In this document: piece after piece, positions 36,154 to 46,443 of the stretch
Layout of the letters: every line of letters starts with the position of its first letter
Numbering within the stretch: position 1 is the stretch's first letter
Source of the DNA: Cladosporium sp. IMV 00045
Lineage: Eukaryota > Ascomycota > Dothideomycetes > Cladosporiales > Cladosporiaceae
Reading direction: 5' to 3'
Assembly (NCBI GenBank): GCA_001931905.2
Contig: MSJI02000764.1
Location: 22,990 to 86,989, forward strand
DNA: 64,000 bases
Made by a program: the position numbers and the translations under genes
Notes under the pieces: generated by a model
What the model saw: the letters and a program-made list of their open reading frames with translations, nothing else
The model's database searches: none
Told to the model about the DNA's origin: nothing

Positions 36154-38472
36154 CTAATAAAACTCCGGCAACCCATCAAACTGCGGGATCTCCGAACTGC
36201 AATTAAACTCCCTCGCATACGCCTTCTCCGGCAAAATCCCTGCTTTCAGCCCCGCCTGGTAGTTCCACTGAGGCGCCTTCTCCGCCTTCCACGTCCAGTA
36301 AAACCAGCCCCAGCCCTGCTCGAAAGAGTGCATCTGCGCCTCCGCGAACATCTGCAGAAACTCCCTGTACTCATCACTATAATCGCTGGGATCCGCGTTC
36401 GCGCCGTCGCATGAACACCCGTCCGTCGGACACGTGGGCTCGAGGACGCTGCCGCTCGCTTTGCCGCCTGGTGTGCTGACCATGTTCAGCGTTCCCTCCC
36501 AGCGGCTGCCGACGCCCACGTTGTTCAAATACTGCGTGCAATCCGTGTCGGCCTGGGACCACTCGCCGCAAAGCGTGGGCCCAAACCCGGTCGTTTTGTC
36601 CTGCGACCTCAACGCCTGCTTGGTCCACGCGCCGCAGGCGAAATTCACTTTGTCGTGATGGTTCAGCACGATCTGGTCGACGTTGAAGATGACGTACTGG
36701 TGCACGTCGAGGAGGAGGTTTTTCTTGTCCTGCAGTTCGCCCTGCCAGTTGTCGAGGCCCATGAAGCCGTCGCCGAAAATCACAATGCCCGTGAAATTGT
36801 TCGCTTGGATCGCGTCGACGGCTTTGCTTGTCCAGGCTATGACGCGCTCGGGGTCCAGTTCCACCATGCGCGGCTCGTTGACGAGCCCGTACATGGTGAC
36901 GAGGTTTTTGTAGCGGGGCTGCGTGAAGAAGGCGGAGACTTGCTTGTGCACGTCGATGGTGCGGTCGCCGTTCAAGTCGCCGTCGGTGCCGTTGAGCCAG
37001 TTCGCTTGGCCCTGGCGGCCGCTGTGGTTCCAGCCGTTTTGGGAGCCGGGGGCGCCGTGCAGGTCGAGGTTGACGCGCAGGCCGTGTTTGCGGCACCATT
37101 CGATGGCGCGCAGGAGGTAGCGCCAGGACACTTTGGGGACGTACGGGTCGCCTTCGTAGGTCGTCACCGCCCAGTAGGAGTAGGGGATGCGTACGTGGTC
37201 GATTCCGGCTGCTTGGATGTCGATTAGGTCTTGTTCGGAGATGAATTTCGAGTAGTGTTCTTCCAGGGTCGATTTTGCGCGTGAGGGGCCGAGGTTTTCG
37301 GTTAAGGTCCATTCGTCTACTACGCCGTCGCGGCTGCTGTAGCTGTCGAAGAAGGAGGGTGTGATCCACGGTTCGATGCTTAGCCAGCCTCCCAGGTTGA
37401 CGCCGCGGATGGGCATGGTGCCGTACTCGAACTTCTTGTTGAGGGGAGGCACGTTTTCGTTGCATTGTGTCGAGTCGTCCCATGTGGCGTTTAGTCCCAT
37501 GACGGGCAGTCCGCCCACCGTTTCGTCGGTGTAAGTGACGTTGAAATCGTACGTGTCGTACCACGAGAACGGATCGAGTTCTGTTCCCTTGGCACTTTCC
37601 GGTATGTCGTCTTCCAAAATGCTGTCCAGATTGCTGTTGGCGGGTTTGCTGGAGTCGGAGGAGGATGATGAAGATCCACTTCCACTACTGCTGTCGTCGT
37701 CGTCTGAATTCTTTCCACCAACAACCACTCCTACCGGTATGGCAATTGCCAAGATCACAATCACAACCGCAACACCGATCAGTATCTTCTTCCACTTTTT
37801 CTTCTTCCTCTCCCTCTCAGGATCGTAATCAGAATCACTCCCCCCATCCCTCAACCTCGCATCTTCCTTATAATAAGCCTTCTCACTATATTGACTATCC
37901 CTCCCCCTCTCCAACGCCTGCCCACTCACAACCCTCCCCCCGCCCCCTCCTCTTATCCCACGAACCCCACCGCCTTCACTCTCCCTCCTCGCCCTCCTCC
38001 GATCATAAATCAACCCATCCATCTCCTCCCCACCCCTCCCTTCCTCCTCTCTCCTCCTCCTCTTCCTCTCCCCACGCTCCGCCCTCCTCCTCTCCCTCTC
38101 CTCATCCCTCTCCCTCTCATAAGCCCTCCTCCCACCCCTCCCAGGCCCAGCATAAACATCCCCCTCCCCCCGTCCGGCATTCGCCCTATCCAACTCCGCA
38201 AGTTGCGCAGAGGAAAACCCCGTGTTCTGACTCCTGCTGTGTTCCGAGTCCGCAGCCTCTTGTTGCCGCCTCTCTCTCTCCCGTCGTCTCCTCTCCCGCC
38301 GCGCGGCCGCTTCGCGCTCTTCGTCTTCGTCCGCGTACCGCGAGCGCTCGCGGTGCCGTCTTTGAGGCGGTAAGTCGCCGTTGCTGTCGATGCGCTGGTG
38401 GGTGCGGCGGCGTCGTTCGCGCCGTTGTTCGCGCTCGCGAGGGTCGCGCGAGTATTCGGATTGGGGGGGCAT
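36154..38472 (-). CDS. exgD: Membrane-anchored glucan 1,3-beta-glucosidase (GH5, EXG-D type)
   Basis: A single exon of 772 residues. Residues 1-225 are a highly basic Arg/Glu-rich cytoplasmic tail. Residues about 230-252 form one hydrophobic helix (ILIGVAVVIVILAIAIPVGV), which makes it a type II membrane protein. A Ser/Asp linker then leads to a GH5 catalytic domain from about residue 350 (MPIRGVNLGGWLSIEPWITP). The acid/base Glu is about residue 533 in YGLVNEPRM and the nucleophile Glu is about residue 637 in LCGEWSQ. Several NxT/S sites lie in the outer part. The enzyme trims beta-1,3-glucan and remodels the wall from the plasma membrane. This long-tailed architecture matches EXG D of Aspergillus, not the secreted EXG A type. 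Confidence 0.93.
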   Translation of the reverse strand: MPPQSEYSRDPREREQRRERRRRTHQRIDSNGDLPPQRRHRERSRYADEDEEREAAARRERRRRERERRQQEAADSEHSRSQNTGFSSAQLAELDRANAGRGEGDVYAGPGRGGRRAYERERDEERERRRAERGERKRRRREEEGRGGEEMDGLIYDRRRARRESEGGGVRGIRGGGGGRVVSGQALERGRDSQYSEKAYYKEDARLRDGGSDSDYDPERERKKKKWKKILIGVAVVIVILAIAIPVGVVVGGKNSDDDDSSSGSGSSSSSSDSSKPANSNLDSILEDDIPESAKGTELDPFSWYDTYDFNVTYTDETVGGLPVMGLNATWDDSTQCNENVPPLNKKFEYGTMPIRGVNLGGWLSIEPWITPSFFDSYSSRDGVVDEWTLTENLGPSRAKSTLEEHYSKFISEQDLIDIQAAGIDHVRIPYSYWAVTTYEGDPYVPKVSWRYLLRAIEWCRKHGLRVNLDLHGAPGSQNGWNHSGRQGQANWLNGTDGDLNGDRTIDVHKQVSAFFTQPRYKNLVTMYGLVNEPRMVELDPERVIAWTSKAVDAIQANNFTGIVIFGDGFMGLDNWQGELQDKKNLLLDVHQYVIFNVDQIVLNHHDKVNFACGAWTKQALRSQDKTTGFGPTLCGEWSQADTDCTQYLNNVGVGSRWEGTLNMVSTPGGKASGSVLEPTCPTDGCSCDGANADPSDYSDEYREFLQMFAEAQMHSFEQGWGWFYWTWKAEKAPQWNYQAGLKAGILPEKAYAREFNCSSEIPQFDGLPEFY

Positions 38473-39344
38473 GGTTGCCTCAGATCCTTGTGGCTTATTA
38501 AGGGCGTTGTGGGAGGTGTGTGCGTGTTGGGGTGTTATGGAAGCATTCCAGCGAAGTTTCTGTGTTTCCGAGGCCGTGGATTTGGATAATGGGGATTTTT
38601 ATTCCAGACCCGGGGTTTATTATTTTACTAGGTATTCCTAGTTTATTAGAGATCCTGTGAGGCGCAGTTTGGGCCGCGGTTGATTGAACCAAGTCCGGCG
38701 TTGCGAAGGGCAACGCGCTGCGCCGAGATAGGTCCTGGAGAGGGCTTTGGACACTGCCACGTCTTTTAGATCGGAATCGTAGGATGTAATTTTTGTTTTT
38801 CTCTTTTTATTATAGGATAGATGGGCTTGGGGCTAAGCTCTTGTGTTCTTTTATCACGACTTGGCTGGGTTGGAGGGTGGGTACGTAATGTTGTTGACGG
38901 TACATACATGTAGGTGGTCGGTGGTTGGGTTGTGACGTGGGCTTCGTGTTTTGTTGTGGGCTGCCCGGCCCATTGATGTTGTCACTACGTAGAACTGAGA
39001 GATACATGTATGATTCTCACGCTACACGTTTTTCGCTTTGAAGATACATGATAATATCAGTTCGTTCGTGTTTCGTTCTCTATGTCTCGATCTGTCTGTA
39101 GTTTGAAAAGGCAATGCCTCAGCAAGCACCTCGGAAAAGATCGCCAAACCCCGACTCCCTCGTCTCATCGTAGATGTCGTCGTAATGCGTCTCGCACTCC
39201 GACACGTCTATCTCTGCTAAATTACAGAACGCCGTGAAGAAAAAACAATCGTAACGGCCAAGCACCATCTCAAACACTTAACAGCAGTAGAAGCCAACCC
39301 ACGAACACTCCACCCCAAACATCCACCACCAGCACTCCCCATCA
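38473..39344. other. Intergenic region with one possible small exon
   Basis: This is the promoter side of the glucosidase gene. On the minus strand, 39225-39127 reads as an acidic peptide (IDVSECETHYDDIYDETRES, then GFGDLFRGAC and stop) preceded by an intron-like TTTAG acceptor. It could be a last exon of the SDR-like gene upstream, but no strong donor is visible. Nothing else is supported. Confidence 0.35.
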
Positions 39345-39907
39345 TCAACCCCCCACTCTCCTCTCCAACTCCTCCCTCAACCTCCCCTCACACTCCTTCC
39401 CCTGCTCGCCCACAAACTCCGCATAAGCGAGCAACTGCTCCCGTTCCGCCTGCGTGAGTTGCTCCACAGGTTTCCGCAGAATTTCCCCTTTGCCGTCGAC
39501 GACCATGTCGACTCTGCCGTGCTTTGCCAGGACGTCCGCGAAAAGGGCGTCGATTTCCGAGGGGGTGGAGATGGGGGTCGTGTGCATTGTTGTGAGGATG
39601 GAGGGGTGGTTGGTGGTGAGGGATGAGAGGAGGGTGGTTGTTGTTGTGGAGGTGGGTCTGTTGGAGGAGTTGTAGTGGAGGGCTAGGTGGGTGCCGTGGG
39701 AGGCGAGGGTTGTTGCGGTTTCTATGTAGAAATCATGGGATATTAGTCTGGTTTTATCGAAGAAGCTGAATGGATTGTCATTTTGATTTTCGAGGAAAGT
39801 CTGTTGTACCTACCGGCACTTGCGGGTGAAGATGCTTCGAGGATTAGAGCCACTTGGTCCCGATAGTCTGGAGAGTTGGTGGTCGGTGGATCATTGCCTT
39901 TCGTCAT
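39345..39907 (-). CDS. Short SDR-like protein, probably decayed
   Basis: Exon 1 39907-39814, intron 39813-39722 (92 nt, GTAGGT...ACATAG) and exon 2 39721-39345 give 156 residues. The order of segments follows a short-chain dehydrogenase/reductase: VALILEASSPASAETATTLA aligns with the Rossmann start, then GTHLALHYNSS, then EIDALFADVLAKHGRVDMVV with VDGKGEILRKPV. However, the TGxxxGxG cofactor motif is replaced by EASSPASA, NNAG by DGKG, and the protein stops before the Tyr-x3-Lys catalytic region. SDRs usually have 250 or more residues. It cannot be an active reductase as seen. It is either a decaying gene or a short protein reused for another purpose; the frame stays open across the intron. 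Confidence 0.45.
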
Positions 39908-41495
39908 GGACACTGCTAGGTAGTGATTTTATATATTGAAACTTCCTGTGTGACGGCGTAGAGAATGTTGCAGGGTTCAGGCTACACGCTCTTATCGAGA
40001 GAAACGCCTACGCAATCTGAAAGTGAACCATGGATATAGAAAGGGCATGCTCTTACTCCATCGCGTTCAGGCGACCAGCAAACAAACCCAACGGCGACTC
40101 CATTGGTTCAGCTAGCTGGTCCATTGGTTTGTTTTTGCTATGACGCCCAAAAGTCATGTCAAAATGCAAGTTGAGTTTGAAACCAGAAAGGTCTTTCCCT
40201 GTTCGGTAGAAGCACTCCCAAACACAGTTAGGAGGGAAAGTCACTTGGCCTGCAGCTTTGAGCGTGGAGGTGGAGTTCTGTTTCCAACCGTCGGCCGGGT
40301 CGGTAGTTTTGAGCCATCGCAGTGCTGCAAGAGGGATCTCAGAGGTCTTCCATTTCTCTCTCTCTCTCTCTCGACATTGTGACGATCAGCTGGTAGCATG
40401 CGCGACGTTCCATCACCTTGTGAGGATGGATGTTGGCTGCTGCTGCTGCTGCTGCATAGATTGCGAGCTGTTTTGGGCCATCACACTTCCCTCTTGGACG
40501 TGCTGTGCGCTTTTGCATGGCGTCGTTGCAGACCGCTTCGTGACAAGGCAGCAATGAATTGCCGAAGCGTGTCCGGAGCGTCCTTGATATTTATCGTGTC
40601 GTTAATGCAGGCTCTGACTTAAGTTGTTATCCTTTTCTATCCTTGAGGCTGACTGAACAGCGGGAGAAGCCGTTGATCTGTTCATCACGCGGTCGAAACA
40701 ACTCAAAGGGAAGGCTTGAGCAGGTCGCCGCCAACAGTGGAGAAATCGTAGGTAGGGCTGCGGGACAACGGTACGGCTATGTCTGCAACGGTACAGTCTT
40801 TCGAGACCGCCTATTAGCTTCTCTTTGCAAGCGAATGTTCGCAGCTAAGCGAGTTGAAGGCTTGCTGGTGCTACACAGCGATACTTGTTGCAGTGAGAGA
40901 CGCATCGATGATCTTCAGACTCGTACGATACGTGGATGTTGTCATCGTCTACACCTCAGCAGGTATGAATGTCTTCCAAAACCTCCTCGTAGTGGCGAGA
41001 AGATGGCCTGACTATGCTCATGTTTCCAAGAGAGCCGTGCTTCACCCACGATCCAATCACCAATGGCAGGGCGCATCAGCGGACGTCGATCGCTCGCACG
41101 GAACAACGCCAGCTCCCACCAACTCCACCAAACTCGGCTCGACAGCGATAGAGTTGGAACCACGTACCGGGGCAGACTGTCCCCGTCAGAGCTCTGGCAG
41201 AGCGAAGGCGACATGGGCACTTCGAGGCTTGCAGCACCGCAAGTATCACAATGTGCAACCCCCCACCGCAATTCACCTCTGCCACGCCTTTCTCCTTGCC
41301 TGTGCATGTTCGATCGCTCTCTTCTCTGCTGAGATATATGTACTCGGGACACACTTCTGCCCGGACTTGGACCCCACTTGAGATCTGAACCATCTTCATA
41401 GTCTGGAAACGCTCTGGAGTCAACACCTTCTCCCACCGGATTCACAGCCCTACTGTTAGCGTGAGCATCGGTCGACACCAGCACGCCTTTTCACC
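39908..41495. other. 1.6-kb intergenic region, no supported gene
   Basis: Between the SDR-like gene (-) and the transcription-factor-like gene (+). It contains a (TC)n tract at 40355-40372 and a short GCT repeat near 40437. Overlapping ORFs on both strands have no recognisable domains. Confidence 0.5.
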
Positions 41496-42575
41496 ATGTT
41501 GGAGACGCCCGTTCGAGAACATACCTTCACAACGCCTGCCACTTCCAACGCTCCTCGGCCTAGTCAGACGTTACCGGAGCCATTCGTCTTCGTCCCTATC
41601 ACAGGTGCAGAGGCGGCCAAAGGAAGAGGTGCCGCCAAACAAATCGTCCGAGCCCATGTGACTCGTGTGCAGCACTCCAAATCATCCACTCTCAGCTTCA
41701 CGCAAAATCTTGAACCATGGACAGTGAAGCCACATGTACACCGAACACAACCAGCACGCTCTCAAGGCCAGACGCAAATCCTCGAACCGGAAGGCTCACG
41801 AAAAAAGCCTGCTGAAAATCGCAAGAGAAGCAATAAAGCCGCCGCCACCGCCGCGGCTGCTGCATCTTCCTCTAATTCCAACTCCGACAACCAAGATGTC
41901 GAAGAAATCGTCCGCCAACAATTCCCCCTCGCCACCCAAGTCCCCCGCCTCCCCGCCGCCAAACGCATCGGAGCCGCGCGACAAGATCCCTTCTGGACCT
42001 ACCCCGTAGACTACCAACCCTACCTCCCCGCCATCTTCGCGCACTACATCGAGAACGTGGCCGTCGAAATCCCCGACCTCGACTCCCCCAACCACAAAGG
42101 CCTGCTCCGCCGACGCTGGTTCCCGCTCGCCATGGAAGAGCCCTCGACCATGTACGCCGTGCTCCTCATGGCGGCATCGCACTACTGCGCCATCAACCCA
42201 CACTCGGCGAATCTCATCGACTTGCTGTACCTCAAGTCCCGCGCCCTCAACGAAATAAACTCCGCTCTCCGCGACCCCAAGCGTGCCACCAGCGACGCCA
42301 TCATCGGCGCTGTCATGAAAATGGCCGCGTACGAGGCTTGTTTTGGCGATTCTGCGGTCTTCTCCCAGCACATGAAGGGGTTGTCGCTGATGCTGAAAAT
42401 GCGTGGTGGGTTGGGGACGCTGGGTTTGGATGGTTTGTTGGAGAGGATGGTGGTGTGGATTGATCTCAATGCTTCGGTGATTTGCGGCCTGTCGAAGTTG
42501 TTTGGGAATGAGGCGTTTCCCACGAAGGTTGTGTTTGAGCAGCCGGATCTTTACCATTTTGCTGGGATTCAGTGA
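41496..42575 (+). CDS. Fungal transcription-factor-domain protein without a zinc cluster
   Basis: A single exon of 359 residues. The N-terminus has a short hydrophobic-aromatic stretch (PEPFVFVPITG) followed by a basic segment with AHVTRVQH. A poly-Ala/Ser/Asn linker lies near residues 120-135. From about residue 165 onward helices around DPFWTYPVDYQPYLPAIFAH, YAVLLMAASHYCAI and FSQHMKGLSLMLKMRGGLGT resemble the regulatory domain of fungal Zn2Cys6 factors (Fungal_trans_2/DUF3468). No CX2CX6C cluster is encoded here, so it lacks a classical DNA-binding domain. Many ascomycete proteins of this class share the same design and are of unknown function. Confidence 0.75.
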   Translation: MLETPVREHTFTTPATSNAPRPSQTLPEPFVFVPITGAEAAKGRGAAKQIVRAHVTRVQHSKSSTLSFTQNLEPWTVKPHVHRTQPARSQGQTQILEPEGSRKKPAENRKRSNKAAATAAAAASSSNSNSDNQDVEEIVRQQFPLATQVPRLPAAKRIGAARQDPFWTYPVDYQPYLPAIFAHYIENVAVEIPDLDSPNHKGLLRRRWFPLAMEEPSTMYAVLLMAASHYCAINPHSANLIDLLYLKSRALNEINSALRDPKRATSDAIIGAVMKMAAYEACFGDSAVFSQHMKGLSLMLKMRGGLGTLGLDGLLERMVVWIDLNASVICGLSKLFGNEAFPTKVVFEQPDLYHFAGIQ

Positions 42576-43125
42576 TTTTGTTGGTATGTGATTGGTGGTG
42601 ACTTTCGATGTATGATGATTAGGTGCTCTTGGAGCTTGTGAGCTTTCGATTGCTTCCAATTGCACGTGAGTAGCCAACTATCGATACGGTAGCCATCACG
42701 ACTTGGACCTGCCCTTGCCATCGTATCGATATCAAAGTCTATACTTTTTCTTGTCTAAATATCATACTCGCTCCGCAAAGAGCAACAACAACTTCAAAGC
42801 GTAGGTCATGATATTGAGGAAGCCGGACACCTGAATCGTCCGATCGATGCATGGAATTGGTTGATGTGACACGGCTTTTTTAATGGCAAGTCTTTAAGCT
42901 CAAGTATGATGTACTTGAAGATCATATATCCTTCGAAAAACAAACGGTCTGTTTCCCACGTGCCGCGAATGGACCCTGAGAAGCCCGGACCACATGAAGC
43001 GAATCATCACGCCGGTGATGAATGTTTGTTTTGGGCTTGACTTTGACGAACTTGTCGGCTTTTCCATCCCGCGCCACGACTCGACTCAATCCACCCACCC
43101 ATCCAAACACCGCACTGACATCGCC
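42576..43125. other. Intergenic region and probable 5' leader of the SNF2 gene
   Basis: Between the transcription-factor-like gene and the SNF2 gene, both on the plus strand. The SNF2 frame stays open upstream to 42994, but those 44 codons do not look like protein, so they are treated as leader. Confidence 0.5.
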
Positions 43126-46100
43126 ATGGTCTCAGAGCGCGACCCCTCCAAAACATCCGCAGGCGGCGCGGGCGCTTCCTCTTCACAACACAGACAACAA
43201 CTCCACCCACAACAAGAGCGCCAACCGCTCGCCAACATCAGTGCCAAAATGTCCAACTCGCCCACATCCACGCCGCAGAAACCGGCGGCGGCAGAACCTC
43301 ACTTCAAACCACCCACACAACAGCCCGAGTTCGGCAAGGCGAGTCCCATACGAAACCCGCTCCGTAGAGCGCCGGCGGATCCTTTCGTACCGAGGTCGAA
43401 GCCAACTGTGCAGAGAGCGCCCGAGTCGCATTCGAGTCGATACCATGTGCCGGCGCAGCAAAGCGGACCGAACGCCATGGTCCAGCCGCCATTCATCCCT
43501 CCCGAGCAGCGAGCATTCTACATGCCCGGCCAAGCGCCAAAACCTCCCACCATAAAACCCGCCCCGCGACCGGTCTTCTCTTCCCTCGGCAACAACACAT
43601 ACTTTCAAGCAGCACCCACACAACCGCTTCGCAAGCCCGTGATCGATCTCACTAAGAATGACGACAATGACGACGGCTTCGATCCCGACGCGGCCATTCG
43701 CGCTAACAGCAATGCTTTCGGCGCGGCGGATCCGTACATGTACGTGAGCTCGGGGCAGGCGAACGAGAACATCAAGAACTTGCTGGAAGGCGCTTTCGAC
43801 GACGAAGAGGACCAGCCTAAGACGCGTCTGCGGAGTCGTGCGAAGAAAGCCGAGAAGGCCGAGAAGGCCAAGGCGGAGAAGCAGGCGTCGAGTCTTGCGG
43901 ACAAGCTTGCTGCTTTGGAAGTCAAGGATAAAGAGGATGAGAAGGAGAAGGAGAAGGCTGAGCCTGAGGCTGATGAGGAGGAGGAGGAAGATGGTACTGT
44001 TGAGGGGTTGACGGTCAAATTACTACCGCATCAGGTTGATGGTGTCGCTTGGATGATTGACAAGGAGATTGGCCAGCGGAAGAAGAGTGGCGTTCTCCCA
44101 CATGGAGGTATCCTTGCGGACGACATGGGTCTCGGAAAGACCGTTCAGTCAGTGACGCTCATGCTCACCAACCCAAGACCCGGGCCAGACGCGAAGCCGG
44201 AGCACCCCAAGCAGAAAATGCCTGGTAAAGAGGTGGGCAAAGGCACGCTTGTGGTTGCGCCACTTGCTCTCATCAAGCAGTGGGAAGGCGAAATCAAGAG
44301 CAAAGTTATGTCCAGTCACGCTTTGAAAGTCCTCGTGCACCACGGCCCGAGTCGAACCAAATCCGGCGCAGAGCTGAAGAAGTACGACGTGGTCATCACC
44401 ACCTACCAAATCCTGGCATCAGAGCATGCGGCATCCAACTTGGACAGACCAGACGGCGCGAGGATTGGCTGCTTCGGCGTACACTGGTACCGCATGATCT
44501 TAGATGAAGCTCACACGATCAAGAACCGCAACGCAAAGTCAACACTCGCCTGCTGCGCTCTGGAAAGCTGGTACCGCTGGTGTCTGACCGGAACGCCGAT
44601 GCAAAACAACCTCGACGAATTGCAGAGCTTGATCAAATTCCTCCGCGTCAAACCTTACTGCAACCTGCCAGAATGGAAGTCCGGAATCACGCAGCCGATG
44701 AAGAACGGCCGCGGCGGCGTTGCTATGAGACGCTTGCAGTACTTCCTCAAAGCCTTCATGAAGCGCCGCACGAAGGACATCTTGAAGAAAGACGGCGCCT
44801 TGAACTTTGGAGGCAAAGCCGACAAGGCGGGCGAGCCGAAGAAGGGAGGCATGCAGATCGTCAAACGCGAGGTGTTCACTATGGAATGCGATTTCGACGA
44901 GGCGGAGATGGAATTCTACGACAGACTCCAGGCGAGGGCGGAGAATAGGTTGAAGGACATCATGGAGGGTTCAGGGAAGGCTGATTACATCGGTGCGCTT
45001 GTCATTTTGCTCAGGCTGAGGCAGGCTTGCAATCACCCGCATCTCATTGAGATGGCGATGAATAAGGACAAGGATGCAATGAGTCTCGGCAGCGGCGCTA
45101 CTACCACATCCGGATCGCAGACTCCGGCGAAGGGCGCCAAGGTTGAGACCGACGACATGGATGACCTGGCGGCTCTCATGGGCGGTGTCACTGTGCAGAC
45201 TAAGAACTGCGATGTCTGTCAGATCGAGCTTTCAAGCGCCGAATCAAAGGATGGTGCGGTACGATGCACCGAGTGTGAGGCTGATCTCAAAACTTTGCGA
45301 TCGAAGGGCAAGCCCAAGAAGAAAAAGTCAGCAAATGCCTCCGAGAAGAAGGCCAAGTCTATCAGCAAGGAAGTCAAGCCAACGCAGGCTAGAGCTGCCC
45401 GCCCCATGCGCAACCGCCGCGTCCTTGAAGACAGCGAAGACGAAGACGAGGGCGAGTGGATCGGCGAAGGATCCGAGCAGCACATCGATCTAGGCAAGGC
45501 CGGCGGTACAGACGACGAAGACGCCGAAGGCGGCGGAGATACCCTAGGCTCCATCGACTCCGTGACAGACGACGAGAAGAGCAAACTCTCACCCTCGCCC
45601 AGCGACTCCGAAGTCAACGAAAGCGCCAGCTCAGACAACGACGACAACGAAGACACCAAAGACCCCTCCCTAATCGCCAACCTCCGCCCCTCGCACAAAC
45701 CCTCACACAAACCTTCCACGAAAATCCGCCACCTCCTCCGCATCCTGCACACCGAAACACCCGCGCACAAAACCATAGTCTTCAGCCAATTCACCAGCAT
45801 GCTCGACCTGATCGAACCGCACCTCCACCACGCCAACATAGGCCACGTGCGCTACGACGGCAGCATGCGCCCGGACGCGCGCGAAGCCGCCCTCAACTCC
45901 CTGCGCACCGACCCCAAAACCCGCGTCCTCCTCTGCAGCCTGAAATGCGGCAGCCTCGGCCTCAACCTCACCGCCGCCAGCCGCGTGGTGATCGTCGAAC
46001 CATTCTGGAACCCCTTCGTGGAGGAACAAGCAATCGACCGCGTGCACCGGCTCAACCAGCCTGTCGATGTCAAAGTTTTCCGCCTGACGGTGCGCAACAC

Positions 46101-46443
46101 GGTAGAGGAGAAGATCCTCGCGCTGCAGGAGAAGAAACGCCAGCTGGCTGCTGCGGCTATCGAGGGAGGCAAGGCGGTGGGTAAGTTGAGCATGCAGGAT
46201 ATCTTGCAGCTTTTCAGGCGCGATGCCGAGGTTGGTGGGGCCGGGGATGAGGAGGATGAGGCTTTTGAGAAGAGGTTTGGCGGGGAGAGTAAGTTGCTCG
46301 ATGGAAGTGGGAATGGTGGTGGGAGGCAGGAGGGTGCTGGGTCGGGTTCTGGTTCGCAGACGCCGCCGGAGAGGAGGGGTGGGGGTGCTAAGAAGGGGGT
46401 GGCGAGGAGGCCGGAGCATGCGGTTTATGGGAGGAGGTGGTGA
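43126..46443 (+). CDS. SNF2-family DNA-dependent ATPase/helicase, Rad5/Rad16-like group
   Basis: A single exon of 1105 residues from the ATG in GCCATGG at 43126. A disordered Pro/Gln-rich N-terminus of about 290 residues ends in a Lys/Glu coiled segment. The SNF2 ATPase lobe follows, with motif I ADDMGLGKTVQSVTLML near residue 331 and the DEAH box ILDEAHTIKN near 460. An insertion holds CDVCQIELSSAE...RCTECEADL near 694, then a charged acidic stretch. The C-terminal helicase lobe has KTIVFSQFTSMLDLI near 880 and SLKCGSLGLNLTAASRVVIV with DRVHRLNQP near 935-975. The insertion has only two CxxC pairs and so resembles half of a RING. Rad5/Rad16/Uls1-type proteins remodel chromatin or remove DNA-bound proteins during repair; the precise ortholog is not settled. 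Confidence 0.9.
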   Translation: MVSERDPSKTSAGGAGASSSQHRQQLHPQQERQPLANISAKMSNSPTSTPQKPAAAEPHFKPPTQQPEFGKASPIRNPLRRAPADPFVPRSKPTVQRAPESHSSRYHVPAQQSGPNAMVQPPFIPPEQRAFYMPGQAPKPPTIKPAPRPVFSSLGNNTYFQAAPTQPLRKPVIDLTKNDDNDDGFDPDAAIRANSNAFGAADPYMYVSSGQANENIKNLLEGAFDDEEDQPKTRLRSRAKKAEKAEKAKAEKQASSLADKLAALEVKDKEDEKEKEKAEPEADEEEEEDGTVEGLTVKLLPHQVDGVAWMIDKEIGQRKKSGVLPHGGILADDMGLGKTVQSVTLMLTNPRPGPDAKPEHPKQKMPGKEVGKGTLVVAPLALIKQWEGEIKSKVMSSHALKVLVHHGPSRTKSGAELKKYDVVITTYQILASEHAASNLDRPDGARIGCFGVHWYRMILDEAHTIKNRNAKSTLACCALESWYRWCLTGTPMQNNLDELQSLIKFLRVKPYCNLPEWKSGITQPMKNGRGGVAMRRLQYFLKAFMKRRTKDILKKDGALNFGGKADKAGEPKKGGMQIVKREVFTMECDFDEAEMEFYDRLQARAENRLKDIMEGSGKADYIGALVILLRLRQACNHPHLIEMAMNKDKDAMSLGSGATTTSGSQTPAKGAKVETDDMDDLAALMGGVTVQTKNCDVCQIELSSAESKDGAVRCTECEADLKTLRSKGKPKKKKSANASEKKAKSISKEVKPTQARAARPMRNRRVLEDSEDEDEGEWIGEGSEQHIDLGKAGGTDDEDAEGGGDTLGSIDSVTDDEKSKLSPSPSDSEVNESASSDNDDNEDTKDPSLIANLRPSHKPSHKPSTKIRHLLRILHTETPAHKTIVFSQFTSMLDLIEPHLHHANIGHVRYDGSMRPDAREAALNSLRTDPKTRVLLCSLKCGSLGLNLTAASRVVIVEPFWNPFVEEQAIDRVHRLNQPVDVKVFRLTVRNTVEEKILALQEKKRQLAAAAIEGGKAVGKLSMQDILQLFRRDAEVGGAGDEEDEAFEKRFGGESKLLDGSGNGGGRQEGAGSGSGSQTPPERRGGGAKKGVARRPEHAVYGRRW

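Noticed and set aside
36377..38501. Long Arg/Pro-rich ORFs on both strands over the glucosidase gene
   Set aside because: They are shadows of the Arg/Glu-rich tail and GC-rich codons of the GH5 gene.
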